DNA of 64,000 nt from Zantedeschia hybrid cultivar (lineage: Eukaryota > Streptophyta > Magnoliopsida > Alismatales > Araceae). The translations under genes were made by a program, and so were the position numbers. Each line of letters begins with the position of its first letter. Position 1 is the stretch's first letter. The notes under the pieces were generated by a model. That model saw only the letters and a program-made list of their open reading frames with translations, did no database searches and was not told where the DNA came from. Of the stretch, positions 47,396 to 59,993 are shown piece after piece. The DNA lies in assembly GCA_030544215.1 (NCBI GenBank), contig JARZZO010000003.1, positions 21,895,879-21,959,878 of the forward strand. Direction: 5' to 3'.

Positions 47396-49664
47396 TGATA
47401 AAGTGTTAAATTGATCATTTAAGGGCAACCATATGCATCATACTCATGTTTTTATCTGCAAAATAGCATGAAATGATAGATAATTGTGTAACAAGTCCAA
47501 CGGTACCAATTTCATCAAATTCTGACTTAAAAACATCGTCATTTCATGTGATCAAAGGAGTGTAGCGCATTTGCGGTTTTTCGACAAAACCGAGACGAAA
47601 TGAATAAATATGATGATATTTTTATGATAATGGGCTAAATTATATGTGAACAGGACAGGTCGATGATGCAGTGCAGCTGGAGGAGTTTTCGGAAATTTGG
47701 GGGAGGTCCAGTGTGCGGATTTCAACTAAAACAGGGATAAAAATACAATTTGATTCCTTCCTTCGCTGGAGTTTCCTAAAACCCACTATTTCCCTCTGTC
47801 TCTCCGATTTCCTAAACACATCCCTTCCTTTATTTTAAAAAATCCTCTCTCACTTTCTCATTTTAGAAAGTCGAATCCTATTTCTTTTCAAATTTCCTCT
47901 TCCTCTCTAGATCCAAATCCTGTCCCTTCTCCAAATCTCCCACATATTTTCCTCCTTTTCCAACTCAAACCCGGCAGCCTCTCCTCCTTAACCCCTCTAT
48001 AAAATCTCCCCCACGTTTTGTTCTCCAGTTTCATAGCCGATTCCTCCTCCTCCTCCGTAGCCTTTCTCTCCCGCAACCCTCTCCTTTTCCAAACTCTCTT
48101 CCTGCAGCTTCTTCCTCCTCTCCCTGTTACGTTTCCCGCAACCTCTCCTCTTCTCTTTCTCTTCCTCCTTCACCCGCCTCCTCTCTCTCGTTTTTATTTC
48201 CCAGCATCATCCCTCTCTCCCTCTCTTCGGTTCTCCTCTTCTCGTTTTTTCTCTTTCTCTCTCTCTTCTATTTCCTCTCCCTCTCCAGCGAACTCTCTAC
48301 CAACAACCAGCACCTATCCACGCCGCCAGCCGGGTCTCCGCAGCATCGCAGGTTTCCACGCAGTGAAGCTTTTCCTCCTGCCGTCACGAGCATGCATGCA
48401 GCAACTATGTACCCGGCATCCACCAGAAAAGCACCAACCCTCCTCCAACGAAGCAGCAGCCGGTGATCTCCACGAGCGCCACCAGCCGCTGGTAACCACA
48501 TCCTCCAGCATAGCCTGGAAGCCTCCTCCACGGCATCCTCCTTCATCCGAAGCAGCAGAACTTGAAGCTTCACGTCCACGACCTGCATGCATGTCCTGCA
48601 CGCGCCAACGAGCCAGCAAATTCCAGCGTCTTCATCCACCGTCCACGCACATGCCGCACCAGCAGCAGCCGTCAACGTGAAGCCGCCGCCTTCCTCCTTC
48701 CCCCCGCACTCCACGCACGTCAAGCAGCACCTCCACGCAGCTGCTACCTTCAAGCTCCACGCGTTGCCCTCTGCCCTACCAGCATCAACATCATCTTCCA
48801 CGTACCAGCAAGACCTCAAGCTCTTCCTGCAACCCTCTTCCACGCACCAGTTCTCCTCCAAAAGCTACACATGCCCACGCATGCATGCACGTCCATGCCG
48901 GTGAAGCCTAGCCAACAAGTTCCTTTCACCGCAGCACCTGTCCCAGCTTGAAGCCAGCAGCAGCAGCAGCCACCTCCATGCACTTGAAGCTGCTCGTCCG
49001 GTGCACCTCCTTCCTCCAACGCAGCAGTTCCTCCTGCAGCCACGTACACTAGAAGCCTCCTTCCTCAAGCAAGTCCAGCACCGAAGCACCCACCAAGCGG
49101 CAAAGCAACGGCAGCAGATCTTCTCCAACCCGGTGAAGCTGGTCCACTGCACCGCATCCTTTGGGCCTGGTCCATTGCGCCGGAGTACCAACAGAAGCTT
49201 CTATTGCTCTGTTCTTTTCCTTCCCTTATTAGTATAATAATTAGTTTATTAGAATTAGTCAGTTGTTATTTAATGATTTGTTTATTTAGGATATTAAATG
49301 TTGTAAGTTGTTTCATAATTTTTAGATAATTAATCATTGACACTTAGTTAAATAGTAGTTTCTTTGTTAATTTTCTTTGTCGTGCTTATTTTCCATATAT
49401 GTTTGTGTTCAATTTCTTTGAGTAATCCTATTTTTAGGTAATATTAGTTAACTTAATTTTAGTTTAATTAAGAAATTAGTTTACTTAAAATCTCACTTAT
49501 TTTTATATTAACTAAAGTCCAAAGTTTTCAAAGTTAAAATTCTAACTCCCTGTGGATCGACTCGGACTCACCACTATTAATTTCCAAAATTTGATTTGAA
49601 TGAGCCGGATAAATTTAGATTGAACGTTTTCATGTGTTTAACGACGCACAATTCGAAACGATCA
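47396..49664 (+). repeat. Athila 3' LTR (2269 bp)
   Basis: Same length and termini as the 5' LTR; TATA box at 47998-48004. About 27 scattered differences, no net indel. Confidence 0.92.
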
Positions 49665-51931
49665 CTCTATCATATAACCCCCCGCAAACCAATAACGCGC
49701 CCCTCCTACCATCTAGGCCGTTACTACGCGTACCATTTCCTACTTCACCCGCTACCACCACCACCTACCCGGATATCCCCTTACCATCCTGACCGCTATT
49801 ACGGGTATCATTCCCCAATTCACCAACCGCTTACCCATCCACCATCCAACCCTCTAGGCCTCTAATCCGCACCGCGCCATCACCACCTAGCCCTACGCCA
49901 TCACCTACATACCAACCCTCTACGCCATCCGCACCATCCAACCCTGCGGTACTTAAGGTGTCACCCGGATCCTCCACGGTTGAGGAACACGCGCTCCGGA
50001 GTGGAAGGATTTTCAACGAAGTCTTTCCTCAGTCCACAGTTAGAGACGGCCCATCGCAGCCGACTGAGGAAGCCCATAATGAGGAGAGTGCACCAGGCAC
50101 TCAATATGACCTGTTGAAACATCTGGATCGGACACCGGCACGGATCACTATACTTGAATTGATCAAAAGATCCAAGATTCACCAAGAAGCCTTAATGGAA
50201 TATCTACAGAATGTGATGGTCAATGAGGACGTGCCGGTAGAGAAAATTGCAGTACTACTAGTTCCTCAGGGGGATCAGCCCTCCATTACATTTCATACAT
50301 CGGAACTAGCACCGCCAGCAGCCAGAAGCATGGCTCTGACCATCACGGTCAATATCTGTAAGAAGGCCGTGGATGCATGCCTAGTAGATACAGGGGCCTC
50401 GATCAATGTTTTACCTCCGAAGACCCTGGAGCTGTGCGGTGTGCCCAAAGAAAAATGGCTGCCCAGCCCCATCTCAGTAACGGCATATGACAATTCTACC
50501 CGTTCCCCTCTGGGAATGGTCTATTTAAAGGTGGAGCTGGGCCCTGTAAGTCATGCAGAGGTCGAATTTCACATCCTAGAGATCGATCCTTCTATAAATG
50601 CCATTTTGGGTCGTCCTTATATCAAAACTCTTGAGGCGATTCCCTCTACGAATCACCAATGCCTCAAATTCCCTTACAAAGGACGAATTATTAAAGTGAC
50701 GAGCATGCCGATCCTTGCTGCTGCTCATACCTTGAACATTAAATCTGCTGTTTTACCTGGCCGACAACCTTTTCTGTCGGTGTTACAGGTCTACCGTCCA
50801 GTGGCTGATCCTCTAAAAGCCGCCACTATTTCTCCATACCCGTTAGATGCTATCAAAAGGGGGAAGTGCATGAGTACCCCAGGATGGAGAATTATGATGA
50901 AGAACGGCTACAAGCCTGGGAGAGGTCTGGGCACACAGTTGCAAGGCAGGACCACTCCTGTTAGAAATCATCGAGCAGCACCTGGAAGTGGTCTGGGCTA
51001 TAGGCCAAGAAAACTGAAACAAGATTTGGTTCAGCAAGCAGAGATCGAAGAAGGTCCGAAAATCTGGGAGGCAATGTCTACACCACCCAAAGAAGGCCGA
51101 GATCCCCTAACATGGACCCTGTATACGCACTTTGTGAAAGGGCCCATACTCAGCTATGACAATACGGTAGTCATTACTTCCTGTTTTGACTTCCATGATA
51201 TATATGGGAGGGATTTGGCCAGACATTGCTCTGAACTACTTACGTACCAATCCTTGGAGGCTCTGCGGCTTATGAAAAGGAGAAAATTTCATGATCCCGA
51301 ATGCGAATGGTACAGGTGGTTCGACCTAAGAGACCTTTATATTGCACTGGACAGATTGTTCTTAGATCCTGCAGAACCTAAGTGGCCGCCGCAGATTGAC
51401 GAGCGGATTGAAAGCCCTGGTGCCATATTTGACAAGCGGATACTGCTGTCTGAAGAGACCGACGAAGGGGAGCCAGATGACCCCTATGAAGCTGGTTACA
51501 CTACAGATCTGCTCTGGAGGGGGACATATCCTTCACATGTCTTCATGCTCCATACTCTATTTCGTACACTGCTCTTGACCCCGACTTCGTCGCAGGTCAT
51601 TATCAAAGATATCCCACGGGCTCCGCCCGTCATGATTACTCTGTCCCCTCGGGACCATATTCCACAACCTCCTCTCGATCCAGAGAGGATGTATAATTTG
51701 ATCTGGGACATATTGCTATATGATCCCCCTAATCCTCTGGCCTTGGTGCCACTTCCTCCGTCTGATTCTCCTCCCATTTGTATTCACTCCTATTTCATGT
51801 TTAATTCCTCTGATATAAAAAAAAAAACGCCAATTTTACAACAAATTCTTCTCAAATCTTTATCGAGGAAACATCTTACTTGTCCGACTGCACCCCGTCG
51901 CGTGGGTCCTTCGGTCAAGATTCTCTCTTAG
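49665..51931 (+). pseudogene. Tat protease and G-patch region
   Basis: Continuation of the outer element after the Athila insertion. A Pro-rich start with stops (for example TAA at 49953-49955) leads to a frame with protease active site CLVDTGASINVLP (DTGA at 50387-50398). A glycine-rich G-patch follows (PGWRIMMKNGYKPGRGLG, about 50880-50960). The G-patch, an RNA-binding module, is found in Tat/Ogre elements and some retroviruses next to protease. After about 51830 the frame shifts at a run of ten or eleven A (51818-51828), so the linker to reverse transcriptase is in another frame, and a TAG near 52045 interrupts it. Confidence 0.82.
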
Positions 51932-52049
51932 ATCTACTCTGTCCCTCCCCTCGGGAGGATTCTTCTGTATTTCCACTTGTACCCCAGGATTTCTATCCTA
52001 CTTCATCTTCATTAGGTTATGATAGTGAGTTTAGTGAAGTTAGGTAGTC

Positions 52050-54591
52050 TAGTTTTAGTCAGGTTAGGAAGTCTAGGAAGCCTAAGGGTAGGCGAATTCC
52101 AGATAGATACCCCCAGGACTTAGCTGATAAGTGCTTTTCTTGTTCTTTGATCCCTCAGTTTTTAGAAAATCCAATTCAGATGCCAGAAGATGGTATGAAT
52201 GATGAGTCAGTCAACGATGGGTATGGGGTATATGAATTAGTGCATGAAAAAGACCCCATTGTTGAAGAGGAAGACGACGAGGACGCAGCTGAGGCATATG
52301 CCAGTGGAGTGAAGAGATTCGATGAACCCTCAGCTGCCGTAGAAGAGCCCACCAAAGAAATCAATTTAGGGGCTGAAGACGAACCTAAGGTTGTCCTCGT
52401 CAGTAAAAATCTTTCTACAGAGGATGAGAAGGTAATGGTACAAGTACTTAAGGACTATAAGGACACTTTCGTCTGGAGTTATGAAGATATGCCGGGGTTA
52501 GACTCATCTTTGGTTGAACACAGATTGACGTTAAAGGATGGAGCTAGCCCTGTCAAGCAGAAATTAAGGCGATTCCACCCACAAATGGCTTTAAAGATGA
52601 AGGAAGAGGTCGACAAATTGCATAAAGCCAAATTTATTAGAGTTGTCCTCTATCCACAATGGGTGGCCAACATAGTCCCGGTTATGAAGAAGGACGGAAA
52701 GGTCAGAATTTGCATTGACTTCCGCGATTTGAACCGGGCATGTCCTAAAGATGATTTTCCATTGCCTCATATTGATGTGCTCATCGATAACACTGCTGGC
52801 TATGAGACGTTATCATTTATGGACGGATTTTCAGGATATAATCAGATTAAGCTGGCAGAAGAGGATCAAAAGAAAACGTCATTCACTACACCTTGGGGAA
52901 CATACTGTTATGTTGTCATGCCATTCGGATTAAAGAATGCTGGAGCCACCTATCAAAGGGCTATGATGGCAATATTTCATGACATGATGCACATAGATTT
53001 GGAAGTGTATGTGGATGATTTATTGGTTAAATCAAAGACAAAGGCTGAGCACGCCAAAGTTTTGGCAAGGGTGTTAGAGAGATCGAGAGAATATCAGTTA
53101 AAGATGAACCCCAAGAAGTGTGTATTCGGGGTATCTTCAGGAAAATTGCTTGGATTTATTGTTAGCAAACGGGGAATTGAGATCGATCCCAACAAGGCGA
53201 AGGCTATCAGAGAAATGCCACCTCCCAAAAACTTGAAGGAGTTAAGAGGATTAATTGGGAGGTTACAATTTATTCGCCGTTTTGTCTCCCAGCACTCACA
53301 AAGGTGTAAGCCGTTTTATGAGCTCACCAAGCCAGGAGTCAAATTCGATTGGGACGATAAGTGTCAGGAGGCATTCGATGGATTAAAGAACTATTTAGCA
53401 AGTCTTCCTGTTTTGAGACCACCATCTCCAGGCAAACCATTGATACCTTACATTTCAGTCCTGGATGATGCAGTGGGGACTGTCCTAGCACAAGAGGATG
53501 AAGAAGGAAAAGAGAGGGCAGCCTATTATCTCTCTAAACTTCTCAACCCCGCTGAATAGAGATATACGGCGATGGAGAAAACATGTGCAGCATTGGTCTG
53601 GGTTGTACAGAAATTGAAGCATTAATTTCTAGCCCATGAAGTCCATCTCATCGCTAGGATGAATCCGATCAAATTCCTTCTGGAGAAATCTGTTCTTACT
53701 GATAGGTTAGCGCGATGGCAAAGCTTTCTATCTCAATTCGATATCACTTATATTCAGCAGAAAGCGATCAAGGGCTATGCCATAGCAGAACATCTCGCTC
53801 ATCATCCCCTTCCTAGATTTGATCCAGTGCGATCAGAGTTTCCGGATGAGGAACTGATGTCCGTAAATCAGATCAGAGATGATATGTGGACTCTGCATTT
53901 TGACGGAGCTCTGAATTCTCATGGAAAAGGGATCGGTATCGTTCTGTTATCACCTGAAGGTGTCACCATTCCACAAGCCTTTCAGCTCGATTTTCCAGTT
54001 ACCAACAATATAGCTGAATACGAGGCACTCCTTGTTGGTCTCGAGGCTGCTCATTTCCATGGTGCCACCAAACTCAGGATTGTAGCTGATAGCCAATTGA
54101 TTCTTCGCCAAGTGCTGACCAAGTATCAAACTCTCGATCCCAAGCTCAAGCCTTATCAAGAACTTACTTCTGCTTACTCAAAGCTTTTCACGAAATTGAT
54201 CTTTGTCTATGTCCCTAGGAATCAAAACATCTTAGCTGACGCTCTAGCTTCACTTGCATCTTCTCTTGATTTTCCAATCAGTAAACAATCTGAATCAATC
54301 ATAGTTCATAGGCGTCTTTCACCCGCCGTGAAAGATCCTTCATTCCTTAGAACTAAGGAGAAATTGCTGAAGAAAGTCAGGGACGGAGATATCATTGAGA
54401 AAAGAGAAATCATGTTGATGGAGCTGTTAGAAGAGATGGATGATGAACAGAAGCCATGGTATTATGAAATTGCCAAATATTGTGAAGATCAATCGTATCC
54501 TGAGGAAGCTATAACTGAGGAGGAGAGCTATCAGGAGAGTTGCTCAACGATACACCCTAGTTGGAGGAGCACTGTACAAGAGAGGTTTTGA
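52050..54591 (+). pseudogene. Tat reverse transcriptase, RNase H and archaeal-type RNase H
   Basis: An acidic linker is followed by RT (RRFHPQMALKMKEEVDKL, the fingers block RICIDFRDLNRACPKDDFPLP, the active site YVDDLL at 53008-53019). The gypsy RNase H is cut by TAG at 53557-53559 and TAA near 53626. In the same frame a second RNase H begins near 53885 (LHFDGALNSHGKGIG, then NNIAEYEALL, then RIVADSQL) with the D-E-D residues kept. This second, archaeal-type RNase H is diagnostic of the Tat lineage. The frame ends at 54591, and integrase lies in another frame, so a frameshift occurred near 54520. Confidence 0.88.
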
Positions 54592-55714
54592 TGGAGTTCT
54601 TCTGAGATGTCTAAACGAAGATGAGCTTTGGAAGGTTATGGAAGGAGCTCATAGTGGAGTTTGTGGTGGCCATGTCAATGGACATATGCTAGCAAAGAAG
54701 ATCCTTAGACAAGGATTTTATTGGCCAACCATGGAAGAAGACTGTGTAGGATATGTTCGTAGGTGTGCTAAGTGTCAACTTCACGCCGACAAAATTCATT
54801 CTCCTGCATCTTCACTCCATCCTGTTTCTTCCCCATGGCCTTTCTCTATGTGGGCTTTCGACATTATTGGACCCCTTGGTAATCCCGATTCCGGCATCAA
54901 GCAAAAATCTTTCATTCTCAGGGCAACGGAATACTTCACCAAGTGGGCAGAAGCTGAAGCGTACGTGGAGATCAAAGCATCAACCGTCTGCAAGTTCATC
55001 ATGAAGAACATCATCACCCGATTTGGAATTCCAAGCACCATCGTCACCGACAACGGACCGCAGTTCGTGTCACAGGAATTGAAGGACCTCTGCAATAGGT
55101 ATAGAATTGCATTGCATCATTCATCTCCTTATTATCCGCAAGGCAATGGCCAAGCAGAGGCAACAAATAAGACTTTGATAAAAATCATCAAAAAGACGTG
55201 CAAATCTAACAAGTTCGCAGATTGGCCAGAAAAATTGGTTGAGGCTCTATGGGCCTACCGAACTTCAATCCGCACACTTAATGGGCAAACTCCTTATTCC
55301 TTAACATTTAGAATGGAGGCGGTAGTTCCATACGAGATCCTCATACCGTCATTAAGAGTACAATTGAATAAGGAATTTTCCATTGATGAACATCGTTCAA
55401 CACTCCTTACTCAATTTGAACTTTTAGACGAGAAAAGATGGTCAGCTGCTAATCGTGCAAAAGTTTATCAAAACAGACTAGCACGTTTTTATCAAAAGAA
55501 AGTCATTGAACGTAAGTTCAAAGTCGGTGAAATGGTTGTCAAAAGAATTTTTGTAAAACCTGGTGGTCCGCGTTCTAAGCTCCAACCCAACTGGGAAGGA
55601 CCTTATGTTGTATCACACGCTTTTCCTGGTAATGCTTATCGTCTTGTTAATGCAGAAGGAGAAGAGCTAAAACATCCCTGGAATGGTTTACATCTTAAGA
55701 AATACTACCCTTAG
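54530..55714 (+). pseudogene. Tat integrase
   Basis: The frame opens upstream of the first in-frame ATG (54638) and overlaps the RNase H frame after a frameshift. It has the His2Cys2 zinc finger (GGHVNGHMLAKKILRQGFYW, then CAKC), the DDE core (WAFDIIGPLG, VTDNGPQFVS, PQGNGQAEATNK) and a C-terminal domain (NWEGPYVVSHAFPGNAYRL). The domain itself is undamaged but cannot be made from a normal Gag-Pol here. It would insert the cDNA in intact relatives. Confidence 0.88.
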
Positions 55715-56982
55715 GTTAAAGAGTCGATCAGTATGGTACAAAGACCAGTGGAATCATAAAGTTTATAAACTCGAATTTCCTTATCAGTCTAAATAACTTA
55801 ATTTCAAGCCCATTACTACACACACTGACACGTTTGATTCGTGAGTAACAAGAGATGACAAGTCCTAAAGAATATCGAAAGCTTGACCGCAAGTGTAAAG
55901 TACAAATCATTCTTTTTAAACAAAAAAATTATGTTTTAAACTCGGCCCATGATGTAGGAACGAGGCTTAGAATAGACTACCAAGAATACCCGCTATCTTA
56001 GTAGGAGGCCGTTATAAAAAAAATGGGGGAGATCCGTCCCAAAGAGAAAAAAAGAAAAGCAAAAGCAAAAGGCAAAATTCAAAATGTCAAATCAAAAGGC
56101 CATTACATTACAAACGTTACATCAAGGCCATGAAATGAAAATAAAAGGGAACGCAAGGTCGATAAATACCCCGGAAAGAAAATGACCGAACCCCAACGGA
56201 TATTAGGGTAGGAAAGGAACATCCTTTTAAGTCTCCGGAACCTTCTCATGGGCTTCCTAAACTTATTCATCTTTTCTTTCTAAAGAGGTGTACTCTAAAC
56301 TTAAAGAATGGCTTAGATTGACAAAGGGTCAAATCATCAAATGGGATCACGAATGAAAACACAAATTCAAACACGATGGGTTTTAAGTTAGGTTGTTAAA
56401 GAACAATTTGGAAATTAAGTTAATAAATGAATATGATCTTTTGATCTAAGTACCATGCTTATCTTTTGGTCAAAAATTCAAAAAAAATACATATGCCAAA
56501 AATCTAAAAAAAATACATATGCCAAAAATAAAAAAAAAATACATATGTCAAAAACCCAAAAAAATACATATGTCAAAATTCAAAAAAAGCATATATTTCA
56601 AAACCCCAAACAAAAATGAATATTTCAAAACAACAAAATGTTTCAATTAGCATTTGCTTGTTGCATTTGGTGTGTTTCATTCCTTTTATTTTCAGTGAGC
56701 ATCTGTCTGCTTGTATGTTGCATTTTGCTTAAGTTTGATTATTCTCATTACCTTTGTTAATAAAGGGTATGCCCCTTGACCATTTATTGAAGAAAAAAAT
56801 TGATTGACCATTTATTTGGTCAGGCAAGGGGCTAAGCCTAAACAGATACTTAACCTGTTTGTTCAGTGTTGTACAGAATGCAAGACAAACACAGGAACAC
56901 AAGATTGGAGCCCAAAAGTTTCATGTATATTATCAAAAGATTGTTTGTACATGATACATGAAAAAAGAAGATACATGAGCCC
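55715..56982 (+). other. Tat post-pol spacer with internal polypurine-like tract
   Basis: No coding frame. AAAAAAAATGGGGGAGA at 56016-56032 resembles a polypurine tract. A 26-bp A-rich repeat lies at 56478-56640. The 3' ends of sense pol and antisense PMD transcripts converge here. Confidence 0.55.
56478..56640. repeat. 26-bp A-rich tandem repeat
   Basis: Four clear copies of AAAAAATACATATGYCAAAAA (TACATATG at 56488, 56514, 56540 and 56565) with weaker copies after. Simple-sequence expansion. Confidence 0.8.
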
Positions 56983-59865
56983 TCAAGGCTGACTCTCCCC
57001 TCCGCCCTCATCCAACTGGCTCTGGGCCTCGTCAGGCGCGTCCGGTGCTGGTCCTCGACTGGGAAGTGGAGGTGGTCCCATCGCGCTCGGCCCCGCCTGG
57101 CCAGAAGACACGGAAGCACTGGCGGTGAAAGCACTCTTCAAACCGCGCTCTTGTGCACGCTGTCGAGCACGCCTGTACCTTTCCTCCACACTCCGGCGCT
57201 CATGCTCTGCAATGCCAAGCTGGACCCGAAGAGCGGATATCTCAACATCCATCTTCTGCCGCTCCTGCCTCTCCCGCTCTCGCTCCTCGTTGATGAACCC
57301 CAGTCGAGACTGGAGGTGTGCAAACTCTCGAGGAAGGTCTCCAGTGGAGAGACGTGCCACCTGCTCCTCCAGAGCCCGGATCCGCGCAACGTCAGCCTCG
57401 GCACGAGCCGCTGCAGCACGAGAATGATCCAGCTCTACTTCAGCCCTCTGAAGGGCTTCCTGAAGCTCAGAAACCTGCAGAGGAAGATTTTATTAGTTCA
57501 AAGCAATCAAGTAATCAAATTCAGAAGTCAAAAGTTGAAGAATTTACCCCATCAGCCCGGTCCTCCTCCGCGAGAGAAGCCCGGTGGATGGCAGAGGCAA
57601 GCTGACTCTGGAGGTCAGCCAGGGCAGCATCGTGCGCAGCGGATGATGAAGATGACGACGCTCCAAAGGAAGGAAGAGCCGCCTGGGTGTAGACGGCTCG
57701 CTGCACCGAAAGACAACTGTCAGTGATTAATCGCCAAAATAATTAATTAATTAAAACAATCATTCATAAGCATTCATACATATCAGGTCATATAATTCCT
57801 TCTGAACTTGTTCTAGCTGGGCCTCCGCATCATGTAGGCGGGCCCGGAGGTCGACGATGACCGCATCACGTGCATCCTGCATGTCATACATACATTCATT
57901 CACAAATATAAATCAAGATAATATTAAAATTAAAGACGCATGAATGCCTACTTACATCGAGTGGTCGAAGGAGCCGAAGTTGATCGGCGTAGTGGGCCCG
58001 GTACTGCTGGAGGTAGCCCTCGCTACTCTCCGCACGGGACTCCACCCGTACGCCCCGACGGTGCCAGTCCTCATACTGCTCCGGGAACTTGGCACGCCAG
58101 TCGGTGAGGGCTTGCTTGCCACTCATGCTCCTCCCTACACCCTCCGGGACTTCCTCGTCAATCCACTCCTGGTGGAGACCCAGCGTCCTCATCACGAGCC
58201 GGAGGCGGAGGGGCTCGATCTCGTTGAGGCAATGCACCCACATCTGCCTCCCGAACCTCCTCCTGCCAGCCGTCACCCATGGCTGACCCTCCTCGCCCAT
58301 ACCAAGGTACGGGCGCCAGATCACCTGCATATAGGTTAGAAGCATTCATAAATAAATTGCACTTAAGGAATAAAAATTTTTCATTTAATGAAATTGAACA
58401 AATTAAAATTTACCAGTAGCTCTGGGTAATCCAGGAACTGACGGCGGAGGGCCGTCAGCTGGTGGTGCTGTGGAGCCGTGTCCACAATCGGCTGCCAACG
58501 GCAGGCCAATGGGACGGCATCCGGTTGAGCGATCCGCGCTCTGCCGAGCGGGAAGTAATAGTAACTCCACACCTGCATTCATGAACATATAGGTTAGAAA
58601 AAGCATCATATCATATTGCACTGCATATCATAAACAAATAATTAAACAAGTTAATACCAGAAGAAACGGCGAGAAGCCGCTGATAGTGGTCTCACGGTCT
58701 GGCGTGACCGCAGACAGATCGGCAAAGAGGTGGGCCAGAAGGGCCGCACCCCAGGCATACTCTCCTAACCTATCTAGGTCATCTAATAAATAAAGAAATC
58801 TACAGTGGATGTGGTCGCCCTTCGTACCGAAGAGCAACCGACCGAAGAAGAAAACTAAGAAGACCCTAAGGTGCCTATCTACCTCCTCCACCTGACTAGG
58901 GTCACTACAGTAGACGGAGTAACATGACTCTGCTAATCTATCCCTAAACTCCTCCCGGGTCTCGTCAGACCGACGCCGGGGCTCTTCTAGTCCTAAAGCA
59001 GCCTCTACTTCTACCCTAGGAACCATCCTAGACTCTCTGCCTAGGCTAGACACCTCTATCCCTAGAAGAGCCTCTGCTAATCCTTGATAGTTGGGGTAAG
59101 TAACCCCACTAACTGGTCGGCCCTCTACCCTGAGGCCAGTGATCCTGGCCACATCCTCTAGGGTGGGGACCATATGCCCCCACGGCATTAGGAAAGCACG
59201 GCTTTCCGCATGCCACCTCTCCCGCAGTACCTGCAGGAGGACTAAATCGAGCCAAAATGGCTCGATGTCTAGTACTTCGCCGAATCCCATCCGACGCAGG
59301 CGCGCCTTCTGGAAATCCGGGAGACCTCTATAGGCACCTATCACTAGGTCCTAGGAGATTCTAGCCCTCATCACTCCCTGTAAATAAAAAAAAACATAAA
59401 AATAGGGGTCAGTAATAAAAGAACAGGAAAATCAGTTCTGTTTTGAAAGGCGTCAGCCCATATGGACGTTTTTTAAAACACGTCAACATGACTTGACGCA
59501 ATTCAAAATATTTATTCCTAATTAAAAAATCCGGAATTTATCTTGAAAGACGTTAGCCCATGGTGACGCCTTTTGAATGGCGTCACCTGGTCTGGACGCC
59601 TTTCAAGTCCAGATTCTGGGTTCTTTGAAGAACCCCGTTTTCCCCTCTTTTTCTTCATCCATTCACACCACAGGGATCTTACCGTGTGGAGGTCGCCCTC
59701 CTCTTCTTCTTCCACTGCCATGGGTGCCGGTGGAGGGAGTTCTTCCTCCAAAAAGGCCTCGGCTTCGGCTAGCATTGCCGGAACCTCCTCAGGAGCTTCT
59801 TCTTCTTGCCTTCACCGCCTTTTGGCTATGATCTTCCTCTTCTTAGAGCCCTTACAAAGTTCCAT
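56983..59865 (-). pseudogene. antisense plant-mobile-domain (PMD) gene of the Tat element, seven exons, two premature stops
   Basis: Predicted minus-strand exons are 59865-59683, 59377-58658, 58572-58414, 58324-57956, 57876-57780, 57696-57548 and 57474-56983. All introns are GT-AG and all exons join in one frame, about 720 codons. Exon 1 encodes a basic nuclear-localisation-like start (KGSKKRKIIAKRR) and an acidic tail. Exons 2-4 hold the PMD (AFLMPWGHMVPTLEDVARI, VWSYYYFPLGR, WRPYLGMGEEGQPWVTAG). The last exons are predicted coiled coil (ADLQSQLASAIHRASLAEE and an Arg/Glu-rich helix). TGA at 59814-59812 and TAG at 59353-59351 interrupt it. PMD proteins such as Arabidopsis MAIN and MAIL1 are nuclear and affect transposon silencing. 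Intron 1 contains four 34-bp dyads. Confidence 0.75.
59443..59606. repeat. 34-bp inverted-motif array J (4 copies), intron 1 of the PMD gene
   Basis: Dyads at 59443-59476, 59473-59506, 59543-59576 and 59573-59606: two overlapping pairs, each with a 30-bp offset. Arms such as TTGAATGGCGTC and GACGCCTTTCAA are perfect inverted repeats. Confidence 0.93.
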
Positions 59866-59993
59866 GATCACTAGAGGGAGTTTTGAGGGAGAAAGAAAGT
59901 AAGATCGCCGGTCGCCGGAGAGAAGGGAGAAAAAAGGGATTTTGTGAAAAGTGAGGAAGAAAGGGGGCCTTAGCGGGTCTGTTAACAGAAAGG

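Larger units (their letters stand above)
37425..49664 (+). mobile_element. inner Athila-like Ty3/gypsy element, complete, plus strand
   Basis: Two LTRs of equal length (37425-39693 and 47396-49664, 2269 bp each), a tRNA-Asp-type primer site and a nearly intact gag-pol. Flanks are CTCTG (37420-37424) and CTCTA (49665-49669), a 5-bp target duplication with one change. By my count about 27 LTR positions differ (1.2 percent). No envelope-like ORF is present between pol and the 3' LTR. It inserted into the outer Tat element between gag and protease. Confidence 0.92.
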
